Of a stretch of DNA of 44,195 bases, positions 11,321 to 24,863 are shown piece after piece. A program made the translations under genes and the position numbers. This DNA comes from Ichthyophonus hoferi. Lineage: Eukaryota > Opisthokonta > Ichthyosporea > Ichthyophonida > Ichthyophonidae. The stretch spans positions 1 to 44,195 of the forward strand of contig NAOQ01000586.1 of the NCBI GenBank assembly GCA_002751075.1, written 5' to 3'. The notes under the pieces were generated by a model. It worked only from the letters and a program-made list of their open reading frames with translations. It was not told the DNA's origin and searched no databases. How positions within the stretch are numbered: position 1 is the stretch's first letter; each line of letters opens with the position of its first letter.

Positions 11321-11440
11321 CAATGGTGGTATAAGATTAAAGAGGTCCGCACACCAACAGACTCCTATGATGAAACCAAACAATCAGTGTACGTTAGGTT
11401 CAAATCTAAAAGACAAGGTGGATCTAGTCAATGGCCTTCA
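11321..11440 (+). CDS. Exon-like segment, unknown protein
   Basis: Exactly 40 codons lie between a textbook acceptor (CCTTTTGCAG) and a GTATGAG donor. Peptides: QWWYKIKEVRTPTDSYDETK and SVYVRFKSKRQGGSSQW. Base composition is higher in GC than the flanks and the opposite strand is broken by stops. It looks like an internal phase-0 exon of a plus-strand gene. Possible further exons are 12036-12070 (VILDYLFLYI, after CTTTTTTCCACAG) and about 12535-12657, but these are not phase-proven. I do not recognise the family. Confidence 0.45.
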
Positions 11441-12534
11441 GTATGAGGGAGAAGAAAAACCATTCAAATAGGTATTAGGGCTCAGTGCATATACTGTGTC
11501 AAAGAATTAGGGACCTCTATTCTCTTAGTCATTCATATCCTAACACATACACATAGCTACTGTCATTCATCATGTAGAGATATATTCCCTCTTACACTTA
11601 CATCTATTGGTTCATTGTCACATAAGGCTTATTGCTATCAAGTATATTTGCTAGAATACCCAACAATAACACTCCTCCATACCCATATAAATCCATGTCT
11701 ATAGGACGACGTACAAGTACATCCCATAATATATAAATATCCTAGTAATGGTACATTGCACAGCCCTCGCTATATCAGATATACCTATTTTTATAATAAT
11801 CTACCTCATCTATAAACTGTGTTCATACAACCATTTATTTCTTGTTGTACCCTATCACAATCACAACTGCCGTTCTATTAAAATAAATCACAAATATAGT
11901 GCGACAAGCACCACAATTGCCTTTATTTATGATAACATATAAACATAACCTAGACATATGTTTGGCCCCATTATATAACCACCCCCCGGCTGACCTGACT
12001 ATACAAGGCCATAGTCTGTTCTCTTTTTTCCACAGTGTCATCCTTGACTACCTTTTCCTGTATATAGGTAGGCCCAACACTGGCCCCTCTCCAGATAATC
12101 TGTAACCTCTCTCATTATTATTGAGTGATCCTTAAACCGCTTAAACTCTGTGTGTGTGCATGGGAGAGAGATAGGAGGTATGTATAGCCATATATAGAAT
12201 ATAATATGCATAGTCAAATGTACAAATGAGCACATGCACTCGATCTAAATATCAGATATGCTAGACCGATTATCCCCTTTATCATGCCATGATGTAGCAC
12301 ATTGTATAACAATTACATATATATGAACGTATGTGTATACTATTGGTGTACGGGCACTATTTCTCTTATTGTGATTGGCTTAAGCCCCATTCTCCCCACC
12401 TTCCCCATGTATACACATTATAAATTATTGAATTTTAAGATCCACTAATTGAAAACGTTGGTAATAGTCCCTCATTTAATACACTTTGGTTAAGATGTGG
12501 TAGCATTTTTGTTTTGCATACTGTTTTAATTATA

Positions 12535-12657
12535 ATTTGTTATTGGTTATCTCCATGTGTTAATCCAAGCTACCAGGGCGGATAATTGGAGCCGTCAGAG
12601 TAAGAAGGGCTACCCTTGGGGAAATTTTTGGTGTATAATCAGAATGAATATGGCCTT
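12535..12657 (+). other. Open segment, unrecognised
   Basis: An open frame of about 41 codons encodes LIQATRADNWSRQSKKGYP and WGNFWCIIRMNMAL before a stop at about 12655. Trp and Arg content and local GC are raised relative to the flanks. It may be a terminal exon of the same plus-strand gene as 11321-11440, but I cannot show the splice. Function unknown. Confidence 0.25.
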
Positions 12658-15600
12658 ATAAAGTAGTATGTGTGGAAGAAGGATAAAGAAGGGTATGCAT
12701 ATAGAATAGACAATCTTGGTATAGAAAGGTGGGTGGAGGAGGGAGACAGAGCAAGAAACAAAGAGAGTATATAATATATACTTGCATAGAGAGCGAAAAA
12801 AGTAAATTGATAGAGTGAAAACTTAAGAGGGAGAGATATGTTGAGAAGGATTACGGGACATAAAACTGAAAATACGATTACCCATATGCCTCTCCAAAGG
12901 TGTAGTAAATACGCCTGTACTCATACACATACATCTCTGCTAACTATACGATATACTTATGGGTATAGCTAAGAAAGCATGTACAATTCTTCAAAAGTGC
13001 AATGTCAAGAAAGTAGGCAAATATATATGGATGTGGTCAGGGGCTCGCATTTTAAACTACAAACAAATGATTCAACAATAGTTATTATTGAGAAGTTGAT
13101 ACTACTAATAATAATACCAACACACTATATAAATGACAGGTTCATAAAGTTGAGGGTAAAGAAGGTTAGTCTGGTGTGTAGTATATTGTGCATTTATGAC
13201 AACTTGGCCGGTTATTTTAATATTTATTTAAAAGAGACTCAAAAAAAACGAGAGTGTTTGCTACATATGTCATCCAATAAAGAACAATAAAGCCCAAAAC
13301 ATGCGCAGTGCTAAGAGCTAAGAGGAAGCCCAATGAGTGTTATAGCTTATACTACAAGGGGCCTGAGGGAAAACCGCTTTACAAGAGAAACAGGTACTAC
13401 CTTGGTGGGGAACAGATTAAATATTCTATTCGACCCCATAACCAGTGCGCTAGCAGCCTTGGTACACCCCAAGGTGCTCTGCAAGCAATGTTTTAGCATG
13501 TTTAATACCGTTGGCAATGGGTTCCCGTATGTTAGTGAATATTATTATGTTGTAAAAGGCTCTAAATTCTTAAAAAATATATGCCGTACACTAACTTTAT
13601 TTTAACTTTCGGAATACATAAGATACTATATCCCCCCGCACCGTCTGATATTTAGATAATATTTGTATGGGTAACACGAAAAGCTAGGGTCAAAACCTGC
13701 ACCAATCAGGTGTTTGGTTATTATTATTTCTATATAACCTGCTTAGAATGGAGTTCGCTGTTTACTAGCATAATCTTAATCATTCTTATGCTCTCAAATA
13801 CTTATCCAATTATTAGTCAAGGGATAAGGCGTCTTGTTTTATTTTTTAATATTGAATCTTAACTCGGGTAATATTATGAAATGACGGTAGATTAAAAGTG
13901 GCCAATTAAATTGTGTTTAAAATGCGTGAATAAGATATAGCAAAATTAAATGCATTCCTAGAGTGGCGTGATGCAGATCAGAAAATTTTGGCAAAACTTG
14001 CACCCACTTTGATAGGGCAAACTATGTAATGCTTTTAATAAAACAGCCAATATCGACAGAAAAATTGTAGTTCTGTAACTAATAAGCGGCAATTAGTGTA
14101 ATGAACTGGGATAGTTCTTAATTGGCAAGGCTTGATAGATAATCATGTCCTGTCAGAAGATTTACTACTAGTAGTACCAATCTGTTGTATAGATTTTAAC
14201 CTAAAATGGCAAATGTATAGTATAGGAAAACTATAAAGAGCGGACAGAAGAAGCCTTGTGTATAATTGGTATATGATATGTCTTGACTTATATAGTATGC
14301 CAAATGAATCAAAGATATGTACAACCGCGCCAATGGATTCTCATCTAATGTCATGGCGGTGTCATAAGATAACCCATTGGATCAGAATAATCATATTGTG
14401 TGGTTTGAAATGCAACCATTGCTATTATAGTAGAAGTACTGCGCATGTGATTATTAAATTTGAGTGTCTGGACAAGTTGCTTATTGGTTGGAGATTTTTT
14501 TTTCTTCACTGTAAGGTGTCTTAAGAATTTTTAGTATAATGTCTTAGTGTAACTGTTATAACCATAATAATTAGCATAGTAACCTAACCCAGCATATAGG
14601 AATTAACATGTGAGTAATCTGACCAACATTAAGTTAATAGCTGTTACGATCATAAGAAATAGCATAGTAGCCTAACTCAGCATAAAAGAATTCCCATGTG
14701 ATGAGTATGAGTAATCCTACAAACATGTGTTGTTAAGCATCGATCGTGATTGTGTACAGTTCATGGTTATCATATATAAATATTAATTTGTACACAAGAT
14801 CCTAAAGGGTAGGATTGATTAGTGCATACTGATATAATTGGCCACATGGTAAGAGTAAAGAAGAATTTTAACCATCAATATGAATGCTATATATAACTTC
14901 GCCACAGTATCTGATTTTACATCGATTAACAATAACAACTCAAGTTCACTTCACGATACTAGCGAATATTTTTAAATTTTGATCGACTAAGAAATATGAG
15001 GTGAATGATTCTTATGTTAATATGAAGAAAACGCTGAGTCAGCTCAAGCCAAGAACCAAGTGTAATTTCGGTTCCAGCAGCCCTTAAACCTAAAAATAAA
15101 ATAAACTCATTTCATAATCATGAATTATTAGATCATATCAACTACGGAAGAGAAAGCGGCATGACAGCTAGATAAGCCAAACAGTATGTTGATACTACAC
15201 AAATTCAATAACTATCTTCGCAATTTCATTATTATTTAATTATTTCCCTTTTTATTAAAATATAAATATGAAGATGAATAAAGGTCATAGAATGCGAAGA
15301 GAGATTTAAAGAAGGAACTTGGTTTGCGCGGACAATTTGTGCTTTTTGAAGTATAAACAACGGGAATGTGATTCTCTAGTGGTTTCCTGGTTTGTGTGAA
15401 ATTTACCTCCCTCTAGAGGACATGGATTGGTAGACAGATAGATTGATAGATAAGTAGGTAGATAAAAGGTAGATAAGTAGGTAGATAAGTAGGTAGATAA
15501 GTAGGTAGATAAATTGGTAGATAAGTTGGGTTGGTAGATAACTAGGTAGATAAATAGGTAGATAAATAGGTAGATAAGTAGGTAGATAAATAGGTAGATA

Positions 15601-16973
15601 AATAGGTAGATAGACAGATAGATAGATATATACTTTGATAAAGGTTTTAAGTATGCTTTTGGATGACCAAGACTAGAAAATCAGTATAAATTTTAATGAG
15701 AAATGGCTATGAAATGCCACGAAGCTTCAGAGATTGTTAAATCGGTGGTACCCTCAAAGTTATTGATTTCATGCCCTGAAGCGAATGCTTACTTGCTTCA
15801 CTCTTTAATTAAGGCCCAATAAGATAGAGATTTTGATGCAAACCAATTATTAATCATTCGTACGTTACTGTTTTTTTTTTTTGCAATTGGGAATCGAGCA
15901 GAATATATAAAATTAGTATTTATAGATCCAATCCATTAATAAAAATAAAAATATTGTTTTATTGGGTATCTTTTAATATTTGTTAGTCCCGTTAAGGCAA
16001 GAGGTGCAAGCCTAGTGTGACCTGACACATCTTTTAGCTTTAAATCTATTGTTTGCGGGGATGATTGGTCTAAACAGGCGACTCTAAAACAAATCGAAAG
16101 ATATGCTTAGGGGTAGCTAATGTTTTGATTATAGAGGAGTTTACAAGTACTATATATATATTGTAACAATTACCATTTTATATTCTGCATAGAATTTAGT
16201 TTGAGGTGTTAGTATATTATGTATTTACGGTCGTAAGTAGAATAGTGACCCCTTTCAATAAATAGAACAGCAACTAGTTTGCTATTTTAGTTTCAAAGGT
16301 CTCTCACACACAAAGCATTTTAAGATCACTCTTACGTGGCGCAAAATTATTGTTTTATTAAAAAAACCGAAATTCTTGATAGCAAATTTAAAGATCTTAG
16401 AAGCGAGAACAAAGTTTGCCACGATTAAGATTCCAACTACAGGTGAGGAGACTGACCCCTTCATAACAATTGGTTTGTCTTTTTTTTTTCGAGGGGAGCA
16501 GAAGTTTTCCTTCGAGTTTTTAACGATCATATATTCGTATTTTATTTTTTCCAAAATAATCAAACCTGTGGTTTGGATAACTGAAGTCTCGTTGAGAAAA
16601 AAATATTCATACGTACATTTTAAAGTTTTATACTGGGGCGTTTGATATATTTGGATATTTTTACGTGCAGTGTATTTGTTATTAAAATTGGACAACTTTG
16701 CTCTTAAGACTTGCGTATGTGTATCCTTGTGTATAAAGGTATTTCCATAGCATACTACTAATAAACTTTTTAGGTCATTTTAGTTATATATTATTAGTAA
16801 TGCCTTATTAATTTATATATATATATATATATATTAATACTGCAGTCAAATGCTTAGCGCCTAAATACCCATATCCTGCTTTTATAACTACATATTTATT
16901 GTTTTTAATTTTATTAAAACTACACAGGAAAAAATTGTAGTGCTACATGTTCCTTATCCGCTAGTATACAACT
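12658..16973. other. AT-rich region without a recognised gene
   Basis: Contains isolated open segments without a family match: 12979-13290 (plus), 13308-13605 (plus, in raised GC), 14258-14524 (plus), about 15090-14962 (minus; LRAAGTEITLGSWLELTQRF after a TTTATTTTTAG acceptor) and 16695-16282 (minus, also open on plus). None has a start, splice sites and codon pattern convincing enough to call a gene. An imperfect direct duplication lies at about 14548-14620 and 14639-14705, and a GATA-type microsatellite at 15431-15628. Confidence 0.4.
15431..15628. repeat. GTAGATAA/GGTAGATA microsatellite
   Basis: Imperfect 4- to 8-base repeats of TAGA, TAGG and TAGGTAGATAA run for about 200 bases, beginning and ending in GATAGATA-type units. 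Confidence 0.9.
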
Positions 16974-19900
16974 ATGACCAGGAATCGCAACATTAGTCAA
17001 TATGTGGAGGACATAGTACCCACCCTAAACTCTCGAAAGAGTATGCTACTATGTGACTTTCATATGGTAGCCCAGGAGTTGGTTGATCAGATTGAAGACC
17101 ATCCTGTACCATTAGGACGCCCCTCTACCAGGAAAGCACGAGAGGCTATTGAAGTACCAAATAATTCTCCCCCTGATAAAACCGCCTACGAAGTCAAAGA
17201 CCTTAAAAAGTTAGAACAAGCCTGCGACCAAGACGATACCCCTCCACCTCCACGCTATGTAGATGTGCTGGGCCACGTCTTTAGCAATTTATCCAAGCTT
17301 GCTTCATGGAGATTCTTGCAAGAATCCCACAATGACAGCGTGCGAAATGTTGGCCATTGGGTAGTTACCAGTGATGAGGAAGTGGATAACCCTCTACTAA
17401 GGAGGACGAGGGCCAGTACCACGACTAAAGACAGGTAGGCTCCCTTATAATGTCTGCCATCCCAACCTTCTTTGCCCTAATAGATCTATAATTACATTGC
17501 ATGTCTTTGATAGGTTGGGCTGTATGTACCAAGGTATTTATTACGAAGGATTTAGTGGAAGTGGTTGTAGAATATACTAGTGCCAAGCCTTGCATGCATA
17601 CAATTACCTGTCCCTTGCTCTATGTAACCATGGACGCATACTATCTGATAGCCAAGATGTTTTGGAAACCCTTATAAAAGGATGTCATTCAATAGAGATT
17701 AGGTATGATGAGTGCTGGGTTGCAGGTGTAAGTAATATAGTTATAATCATAGGCTAGCCACTGACTCATGCATGCTCGTGTTGCTCTGGATCTGTCTGTT
17801 TTTTGTATCTTCAGGGCAATTGACATGGATTGCAATGACTTTATTAACACTGTATATTATTGCTTTCTTTATATAATATGTATAGTTTAGGTGATTTGAG
17901 ACTCGAGCAGTCTTCAATATACTATGTTTTGACCATGGTTTTGTTGCAGATATCTGATGATGATCTGGGTATCGGTACTAGTGGCCTTTGTCTCGGTAAC
18001 TATGGCTGTACTGGGCTTTGGCGTCCTGGAGGGTATCCTGGACCTAGAGCGTGTATTAGCACTCCGTATTTTACAAAGCAAGATGCATTTAGGCGTTAAG
18101 TGGGCTCTGGTAAGTGACTTTGTTGGCATAGCATACTTGTAAGTTCCATGTTCCGCTGTCATCGGGGTGTAACATTGTTCAGTTCCATGCTTTGAGTATA
18201 AACGTACACGGTCACATGGTTAAGCTTACTGGGTTATGCCCTGGGTTAGTGATATCCATAATTTAGTGTTCTAACGTAATCAATCCCTGATCCATACAGG
18301 CCGTGGCATTTTCTGTAGGTACAGCATGTGCAGGAACAATCCTGGTTCTCCACTGCCCAGCAGCCAAGGGAGGTGGACTTCCTCAGGTTGTGGCCTTGCT
18401 CAATGGTGTTGCCATCCCTCGATACTTTAGTTATGAAGTTCTTTTGGTCAAGCCTCTGGCTATGGTCCTGGCAGTAGGTAGTGGTTTATGCATTGGAATG
18501 GAAGGTCCCTTGATGCACCTTGGCTCTCTATTGGCTACCGTGGCTACTACCCTTCTCGTCAAGGCCAAATTTGTGCGTGGACTATTCGCCAAGTTTGCCA
18601 ATCCTACATTGGACAGCATGGGCCCCAAAAGCCCTCACCATCACCCTACATATAACCCCATGTTTGCAGAGGAAATCCTGCGAATGTGTTCGCCTGCGGG
18701 TGCTGCCGTTGGATTCACTGTGGCCTTCCGGGCCCCATTGGGAGGTGTGGCGTTTGCCATTGAGGAAGCAACTTCATTCTTTCGGCCATCAAATGTCTTA
18801 CATGCCCTGATCATGACCGGGGTGGCCTACTGGGTACTGATTGCCCTCTACCAGGGAGAGTCTACCAGTAGTGTTGGAAGCTATTTCCTTCCATATTACT
18901 ATCATCCTGAATGTACCCAGAAGATTCATACCTGGATCCTAATGCCTCTCCTCATCATGGGGGCTTTATCTGGTGTTCTGGGCCATATTATTGTTACCCT
19001 TGCTATGTGGCTGGAGCCGGTAAGGAAACATGTTCTTCGTGGCTCCATGGTTCGCAAACTCTTGGATGTAGCTATATTGGCTATCATCACCACAACCCTG
19101 GCCACCTTTCTTCCCATAATACCAGGCATGCCTGGCCTTGAGTGTCGCCCCCTTGTGAACGCTATGGCGCCCCAATTTGAGGCTATTCAAGCTGTCTGTG
19201 CAGTGAGTGGATGTAATGGCAACGTACCTAACAAACCAATCTCAACCTCCAACTGCTTCAGAGAGAGCTCATGGGCTCAATGCCTACCTAGCAAAGCTGC
19301 TGATAGCATCAGTGCCAGCTTGACTGATGCTTATGCAAATTATCTTATGTGTTCTAAGGGTGAATTCCACAATAACCTGTTCAACAGTACTCTCCAGGAT
19401 GCAGCTGTTACCGTTTTAGCTGGATCCGAAGATCTACAATGGTTTGTCAAGAACACCACAGCCGATGGCAAGATATGCTACTACCCCATGCGATCTATGT
19501 TCTGGGTACCTCCTGAATTCCAGATGCGTAATATACTTGTTCAGGGTGTGTACAACATGTTTTCTGCTCCCGAACTGCTAGTTTACTTCTTCGTATACAC
19601 TACCCTGGCCATCTTATCCACTGGATGTACGCTGCCTACTGGATTTGTTATTCCAAACCTTATTATTGGTGCGACATTTGGGCGTCTGTGTGGGCTGGTT
19701 ATTAATTCAGTCGAGACATGGCGAGGTATGCATCTATCTGATCCTGGCTGGTATGCCACCCTAGGGGCGGCAGGGCTGTGGGCCGGTACTATGCAGGTGC
19801 CTTTCACGGTGGCTGTAACTCTCAGTGAGATCTGCTATTTGCCAGCTGGTATGTGGCCTGGCCTATTGGTTGTATCAGTTACTGCTAGCTGGGTGGCTAG

Positions 19901-21129
19901 TGCGCTAGGTGGCTCCATTACCCACCGTCAGATGCATGCAGCACACATCCCTTATCTTCCCTGGCGTGCTTCTCATAATCTACGAATTCGAACTGTGCAT
20001 GATATTATGACAGCACCAGCGGTGTCCATTCCTGTGCAAGCAAGCCCTGAGCATCTACTCAGCATTTTAAAGAACACTACCCATGGAGCATTCCCTGTGG
20101 TTGATAATCATAACAAACTGATCGGGATGGTGGCTCGTCTAACAATACTTAAGATGCTGGACAATTACCTCTATGAAGAAGAAGGTACGTGCCGAAATGT
20201 TATTTTATGTTAGGCTATCTGTTAGGTACTATTTGCTTTGCATGAGTATTGTGTTTTGCACGTGCCATATTTATGTTTAACATGGAAGTAATGCCATTAT
20301 TGCTGAGCAACCTCTTATGGGTTGTGATTTTATACCTCTTCTCTGACATAGCTTTAATCCACGTACACTCATTTGCTTCCAGCAACACTTTAGATTCTAG
20401 AGAGGGAAGACCATTTTCTATAGTTACATCTATCATTTGCTCTACAAAATACACATTATATAGCATAGGTTGGACCATCTTTGTTCTTCTTTGTATATTA
20501 TTTATGTTTAAAATATTGATAATAGGACAAGTATTGGAGATTTATATAACATCAACTCCTATTCTTGGTTTAATTGAATACTAATTTTTTGTTTGAGAAG
20601 TTCTGATTGTTTAGTTTAAACAATGATTTTACAGTGCAGATGAAGTTTTTTATACATCCTCCTGTTACCTTATGTAGACCCATTCTTTGCTTCATCTATA
20701 TTCATTTACTGACCGCATTTACACCTTGTCTCATTCCAAGATGACCCGCAATGCCAGTCTACAGTTGTTAGTGGGGTTGGATTGATGCTTCACAGGTTGC
20801 CTCCAACATACACCGATCCTCTTGATCTTGGCCAACTTTCCGACAAACAAAACAATACTATTGTTGCAAGCGCGCCTTGCATAATGGAAGTAGATGATGA
20901 CCTGGAGGAGGAGGATGAGGTGCTTCTAACTATACCCATGGACAGTATGCATACCAGTCCGACCATTGTGCGCCCAGACGATCTAGCCAGCCATGCCTTC
21001 AACATGATGCGTCATCTGGGCCTCAGTCACATTGTGGTAGTCAACCAAGTTATGGCCCCGGTGGGGATGCTTAGTAGACCCAATTTCCTGGATGCGTCCA
21101 CCTCTCAATCTACTAATTGTGCCAGTTAG
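16974..21129 (+). CDS. CLC-6/7-type chloride channel/transporter
   Basis: A polytopic CLC anion transporter with two C-terminal CBS domains. Phase-consistent exons: 16974-17434, 17514-17533, 17815-17851, 17950-18109, 18300-20184 and 20741-21129, 983 codons. Joining 17434 straight to 17950 is also in phase, so the two tiny exons are tentative. The first exon is a 154-residue hydrophilic N-terminus with DEEVDNPLLRR, similar to a dileucine sorting signal. Landmarks: KGGGLPQ (18366-18383), GMEGP with gating Glu at 18501, AIEEATSFF with proton Glu at 18765, GATFGRLCG, and a long Cys- and NxT-containing luminal loop (about 19140-19500). CBS1 (about 19995-20184) and CBS2 (about 20930-21100) are split by an intron. 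GSGIP serine is Gly (18372) and the chloride-binding Tyr aligns with Thr (19920). The family acts in lysosome/endosome membranes as 2Cl-/H+ exchangers; whether this one moves chloride is open. Confidence 0.93.
17581..17727 (+). other. Splice-flanked open segment inside a CLC intron
   Basis: Forty-nine codons lie between an AG (17579-17580) and a GTAAGT donor (17728). Peptides include NHGRILSDSQDVLETLIKGC and HSIEIRYDECWVAG. The pattern GC-x-x-I-E-I faintly recalls the X domain of phosphoinositide phospholipase C. It is a phase-0 segment and does not fit the phase of the CLC exons on either side. It may be chance, a remnant, or an exon of an alternative transcript. Confidence 0.2.
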
Positions 21130-22170
21130 AACTATGGATACACGTACATATACTAGATGGAAGAACACAACCCGAAAGGGAGCCAATAATCGTACACTGG
21201 GTGCTTTTCTTAGGCCACTGTCGAATCTATTGTCTCCTACTAGTTTGTGTAGAGCTTCACGTTGTTTATTTCTTGTTTGTATATTTTTTTAATGTATAGT
21301 TTATGCCATTCCCTTAGTGTAGGTACATATTTTTTATTTAAGCGAATGACTTTATAGAGGGCCATACCCAACGAATACTTCTTCATTAATAGCAATTGCA
21401 TTAATGGTAAGAAATGATATGCCGATGACCTTAGTTTCCTTGTACTGTACATATTTATATAATAACATTAATTTAATGTGCAAATGCAGTTGTGAGTGAA
21501 ATATTTTAAATACAACAGGTTGTATTTTATTATACTACTAGTGTAATGAATCCAATTGAAAGCCAAGGGACCAGTGGTACCAAGTCCCTTTCTCTAGGGG
21601 TATCAATGCTTTTGTTACAAAGGATTTTTGAGTTATTTTCTTTCTGGGTCCAACCCAAATTAGAAGAGTTCACGATCACAGCTAAAGAAGTTGTAGTTTA
21701 CTCTACAATTTAACAACCCTTCAAAGTGCTACTTGACACTTAGGGAGCTATTTTGACACACCTGACTCCATGTATATATGTACATTTACATTAAGCTATA
21801 TTCCATACTGCGGCGGCCTTGGTTAGTCAAGGTAGTATATAGTGGGACTATATTTGAACAAGGCAACAAACCATGTTGATATATTATATTTTTAAACTGG
21901 TGATTTCACAGCAGGCCTCTAGCCTTAGCTAATATATATAGTCAAAGATTGTGTAATGCAGTGCATTACAATCTTTATTCTCATTTGTTGATATTCTAGC
22001 CACTATCCATGACACTCCAGTAACAGTAACATAGCAATATGCTGGGTACATCACACTCATCTACGCCATTAATTATATGAAATTTTGGAAACATAATACA
22101 ACAATATAGCAAATAAATTAAACACAGTTACATAAGAGTTCCCGCTGTATTTAGTATGCCATAGACGGTA
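21130..22170. other. 3' flank of CLC gene, no gene seen
   Basis: AT-rich sequence with only composition-driven frames. AATAAA-like signals occur but no single polyadenylation site can be chosen. An inverted pair (GATTGTGTAATGCA and TGCATTACAATC) at about 21947-21974 is the only clear structure. Confidence 0.5.
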
Positions 22171-22175
22171 ATAAG

Positions 22176-22456
22176 TGTGATAATATAGTGGTTTTGCTCA
22201 CTTAATATATGTTAGTAGGTTATGCGAGTCCCAACAAGTTGAGATATACCAATCTGAACACCGCGAGTGTTCATATTGTATGTTTTAATAAAGTATAAGT
22301 AAGTCGATATCGTTGATAAAGACTCTACTTGTCTATTTATCTACTTGGATTAACATGTTTTATTTAGTTAGTAACTTGGTTAAGTTACTAAGGATATATC
22401 TAATTATTACTGCTAGTAATAGTTACTTAATAGGATAATCTAAATATATAATCACA
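22176..22456 (+). repeat. 5' LTR of the copia element
   Basis: 281 bases, TG...CA ends. Contains AATAAAG at about 22289, a plausible polyadenylation signal in the family's usual place, and an internal hairpin around AACTTGGTTAAGTTACT. Closely similar to 24570-24863. Confidence 0.93.
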
Positions 22457-24569
22457 GGGTTATGGGGGAAGAATCTACCGAAAGGACCTATTAAGGCTCC
22501 CATGCATGCGTCTTATCCTTATGACCCCAATGTTTCTTTTACTTCTGCTTCTGTTGAATCTTCTCATTCAATTCATGATATATCAAATGAAATACTACCC
22601 TCCAATCCTGTTTCTCCTGCTTCCGATCCTCAGGTTGAGGATGTTATAGGTAATTCTAGGGTGATCGGCAAGTTTCTGATCCGAATTCTGTTAAACGTAT
22701 TGCTTCTTCCCCTCTTCCTAACCCTAGGTTCAGTTCTCGGTGTAAATTTTATGAGAGATTCGATCGTTCTGATAATAATCTGCCTTTGGCTTCTAGTAAT
22801 GATTCTGATATGAGTGATTGTACTTGCAGTTCACAACATGATTCTTTGACATGGTCGGGTGGTGTAGTAGACGCAGTTTCTTCTGCTGCAGCCGGTGATC
22901 CTGGGTCGATTAATCATAAGTGCCTTCAAGCGGCAGTTGAAATGTTTTGTGGACCCACCCCGAATACAATAAAGGCGGCGAGTCGTTTTTCTGACTGGTA
23001 AAAATGGCATGATGTGAGATACAATGAGCTGCATGGTTTGGCAGAACGAGAGGTCTTTACGCTGGTTCCCTATCCTGCTAAGGAGACTGTCTTCCGTGTA
23101 AAGTGAGTCCTTACTCGTAAAGTGAAGCCTGAGCTACTGGATTTAATTTATAAAGTGCGACTAGTAGTATGTGGAAATCAAGCTGAACCTGACCCGCTAA
23201 GAATGGTATCGAGTCCTGTAGCGTCAATGGTCAGTGTTCGTACAGTGTTGTGTGTGGCTGCTTCTATAGGTCTGTTTGTGACTCAGGCTGACGCAACCCA
23301 GATGTTTCTAAATGGAACATTGACAGAGACTGTGTATTGTTGCCAGCCTGATCAAGGATGAACTTTATTCTGACCACGTTTGGAAATTGAAGAAATCTCT
23401 GTATGGTTTACGTCAGAGCCCTCTCATTTGGTTTCAGACTGTGTCTGCTTTTCTTAACTCAATGGGTCTTTATAACACCTATGGTGACATGTGTGTATTT
23501 GTTCGCGACAATCCTGGTCGTCTTCTGATTGTGTGTTTATACGTGGATGATTTTTTATGTTGTGCTGAGGTTGAATTGGACGGGATGGAATTCATGGCTG
23601 CGTTGTCCAAGAAATATAAGATGACGTTGATGGGTGCCCCCAAGAATTATCTTGGTTTGGCTATTAATTGTGGTCCCGACGGCAGTATTGGCGTTAACAT
23701 GGAATCGTTTGTTGACACTTTGATCTCCAAGTTTGGGGGCAGAGAATCTACCGAAAGGTCTTATTAAGGCTCCCATGTATGCGTCTTATCCCTATGATCC
23801 TAATGCCCCTCCACCTCCGCCAGCTGATAAAGAACTGTACATGAAAAGACTTGGGCTACTATTATGGATCATGAGATGTTGTTGTCCTGATCTGGCATAC
23901 TACACGGGTACATTGAGTTGCTTTGCCTCTGTGCCACATTCGGGGCACATAAAAATGTTGTGTCATGTGATTGCTTATGTTAGAGATAATCCGGTTATTG
24001 AGATTGTATACAAACCAGGAAAAATTCGAATGATTACTCATTGTGATTCCGATTTTATGGGATCCATTGCTACATTGAAATCACCATCTGGATACGCTAT
24101 AATGATCAATGGTACGATGGTTAGCTGGAGATATAAGCTTCAGTCTACTCATGCAGTGTCATCAACAGAAGCCGAGTTTTTTGCGCTTAGTGAAGCAGCA
24201 TTGGAAGGAGTATGGCTGTCAAACTTTTTTAGGAGAATAGGAGTTAAAGGAATGGTTCCTGCCAAGATGTTTGGTGATAACCAGTCTTCGATTGTAATGT
24301 CTAAGGCTTTGACAAATGGTGCAAGGACAAAATACATAGGACTACGCATGTGTATGATTAAGGAAAAGATTAAAACTGGAGAGATAGGGCTCAATTATGT
24401 GAATACAAAGTTAAATGTAACTGACTTCTGTACTAAGCCGCTAGTGGGGAAAGCGTGGAAAGATGCATTTGAACTGTCAGGTTTGGAGGTTATTAAGACT
24501 TGATACTATACTATATCTATGGTTGAATCAAGCATATAGATAATTTTATCTTTGTTGATTCTAGGGGTG

Positions 24570-24863
24570 TGTGATAATATAGTATTTTTGCTTACTTAAT
24601 ACATATTAGTAGGTTATGCGAGTCCCAACAAGTTGAGATATACCAATCTGACTAATCTGAACACCCGAGTGTTCAGTTCATATTGAATGTTTTAATAAAG
24701 TATAAGTAAGTCGATATCGTTGATAACGACTCCACTTGTCTATTTATCTACTTGGATTAACTTGTTTTATTTAGTTAGTAACTTGGTGAAGTTACTAAGG
24801 ATATGTCTAATTATTACTGCTAGTAATAGTTACTTAATAGGATAGTATAAATATATGATCACA
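24570..24863 (+). repeat. 3' LTR of the copia element
   Basis: 294 bases, slightly longer than the 5' copy because of short insertions. It is immediately preceded by a purine-rich stretch and followed by the target-site copy ATAAG. Confidence 0.93.

Noticed and set aside
13308-13605. Overlapping plus-strand frames and a minus-strand open frame in raised-GC DNA
   Set aside because: Three frames read equally well and none has a recognised motif or splice support. It may be a relic of a repeat, but nothing proves it.
16282-16695. 137-codon minus-strand frame, with an 89-codon frame on the opposite strand
   Set aside because: Both are rich in Ile, Lys and Phe, as expected by chance in AT-rich DNA. 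No motif, no promoter and no homologous pattern I know.
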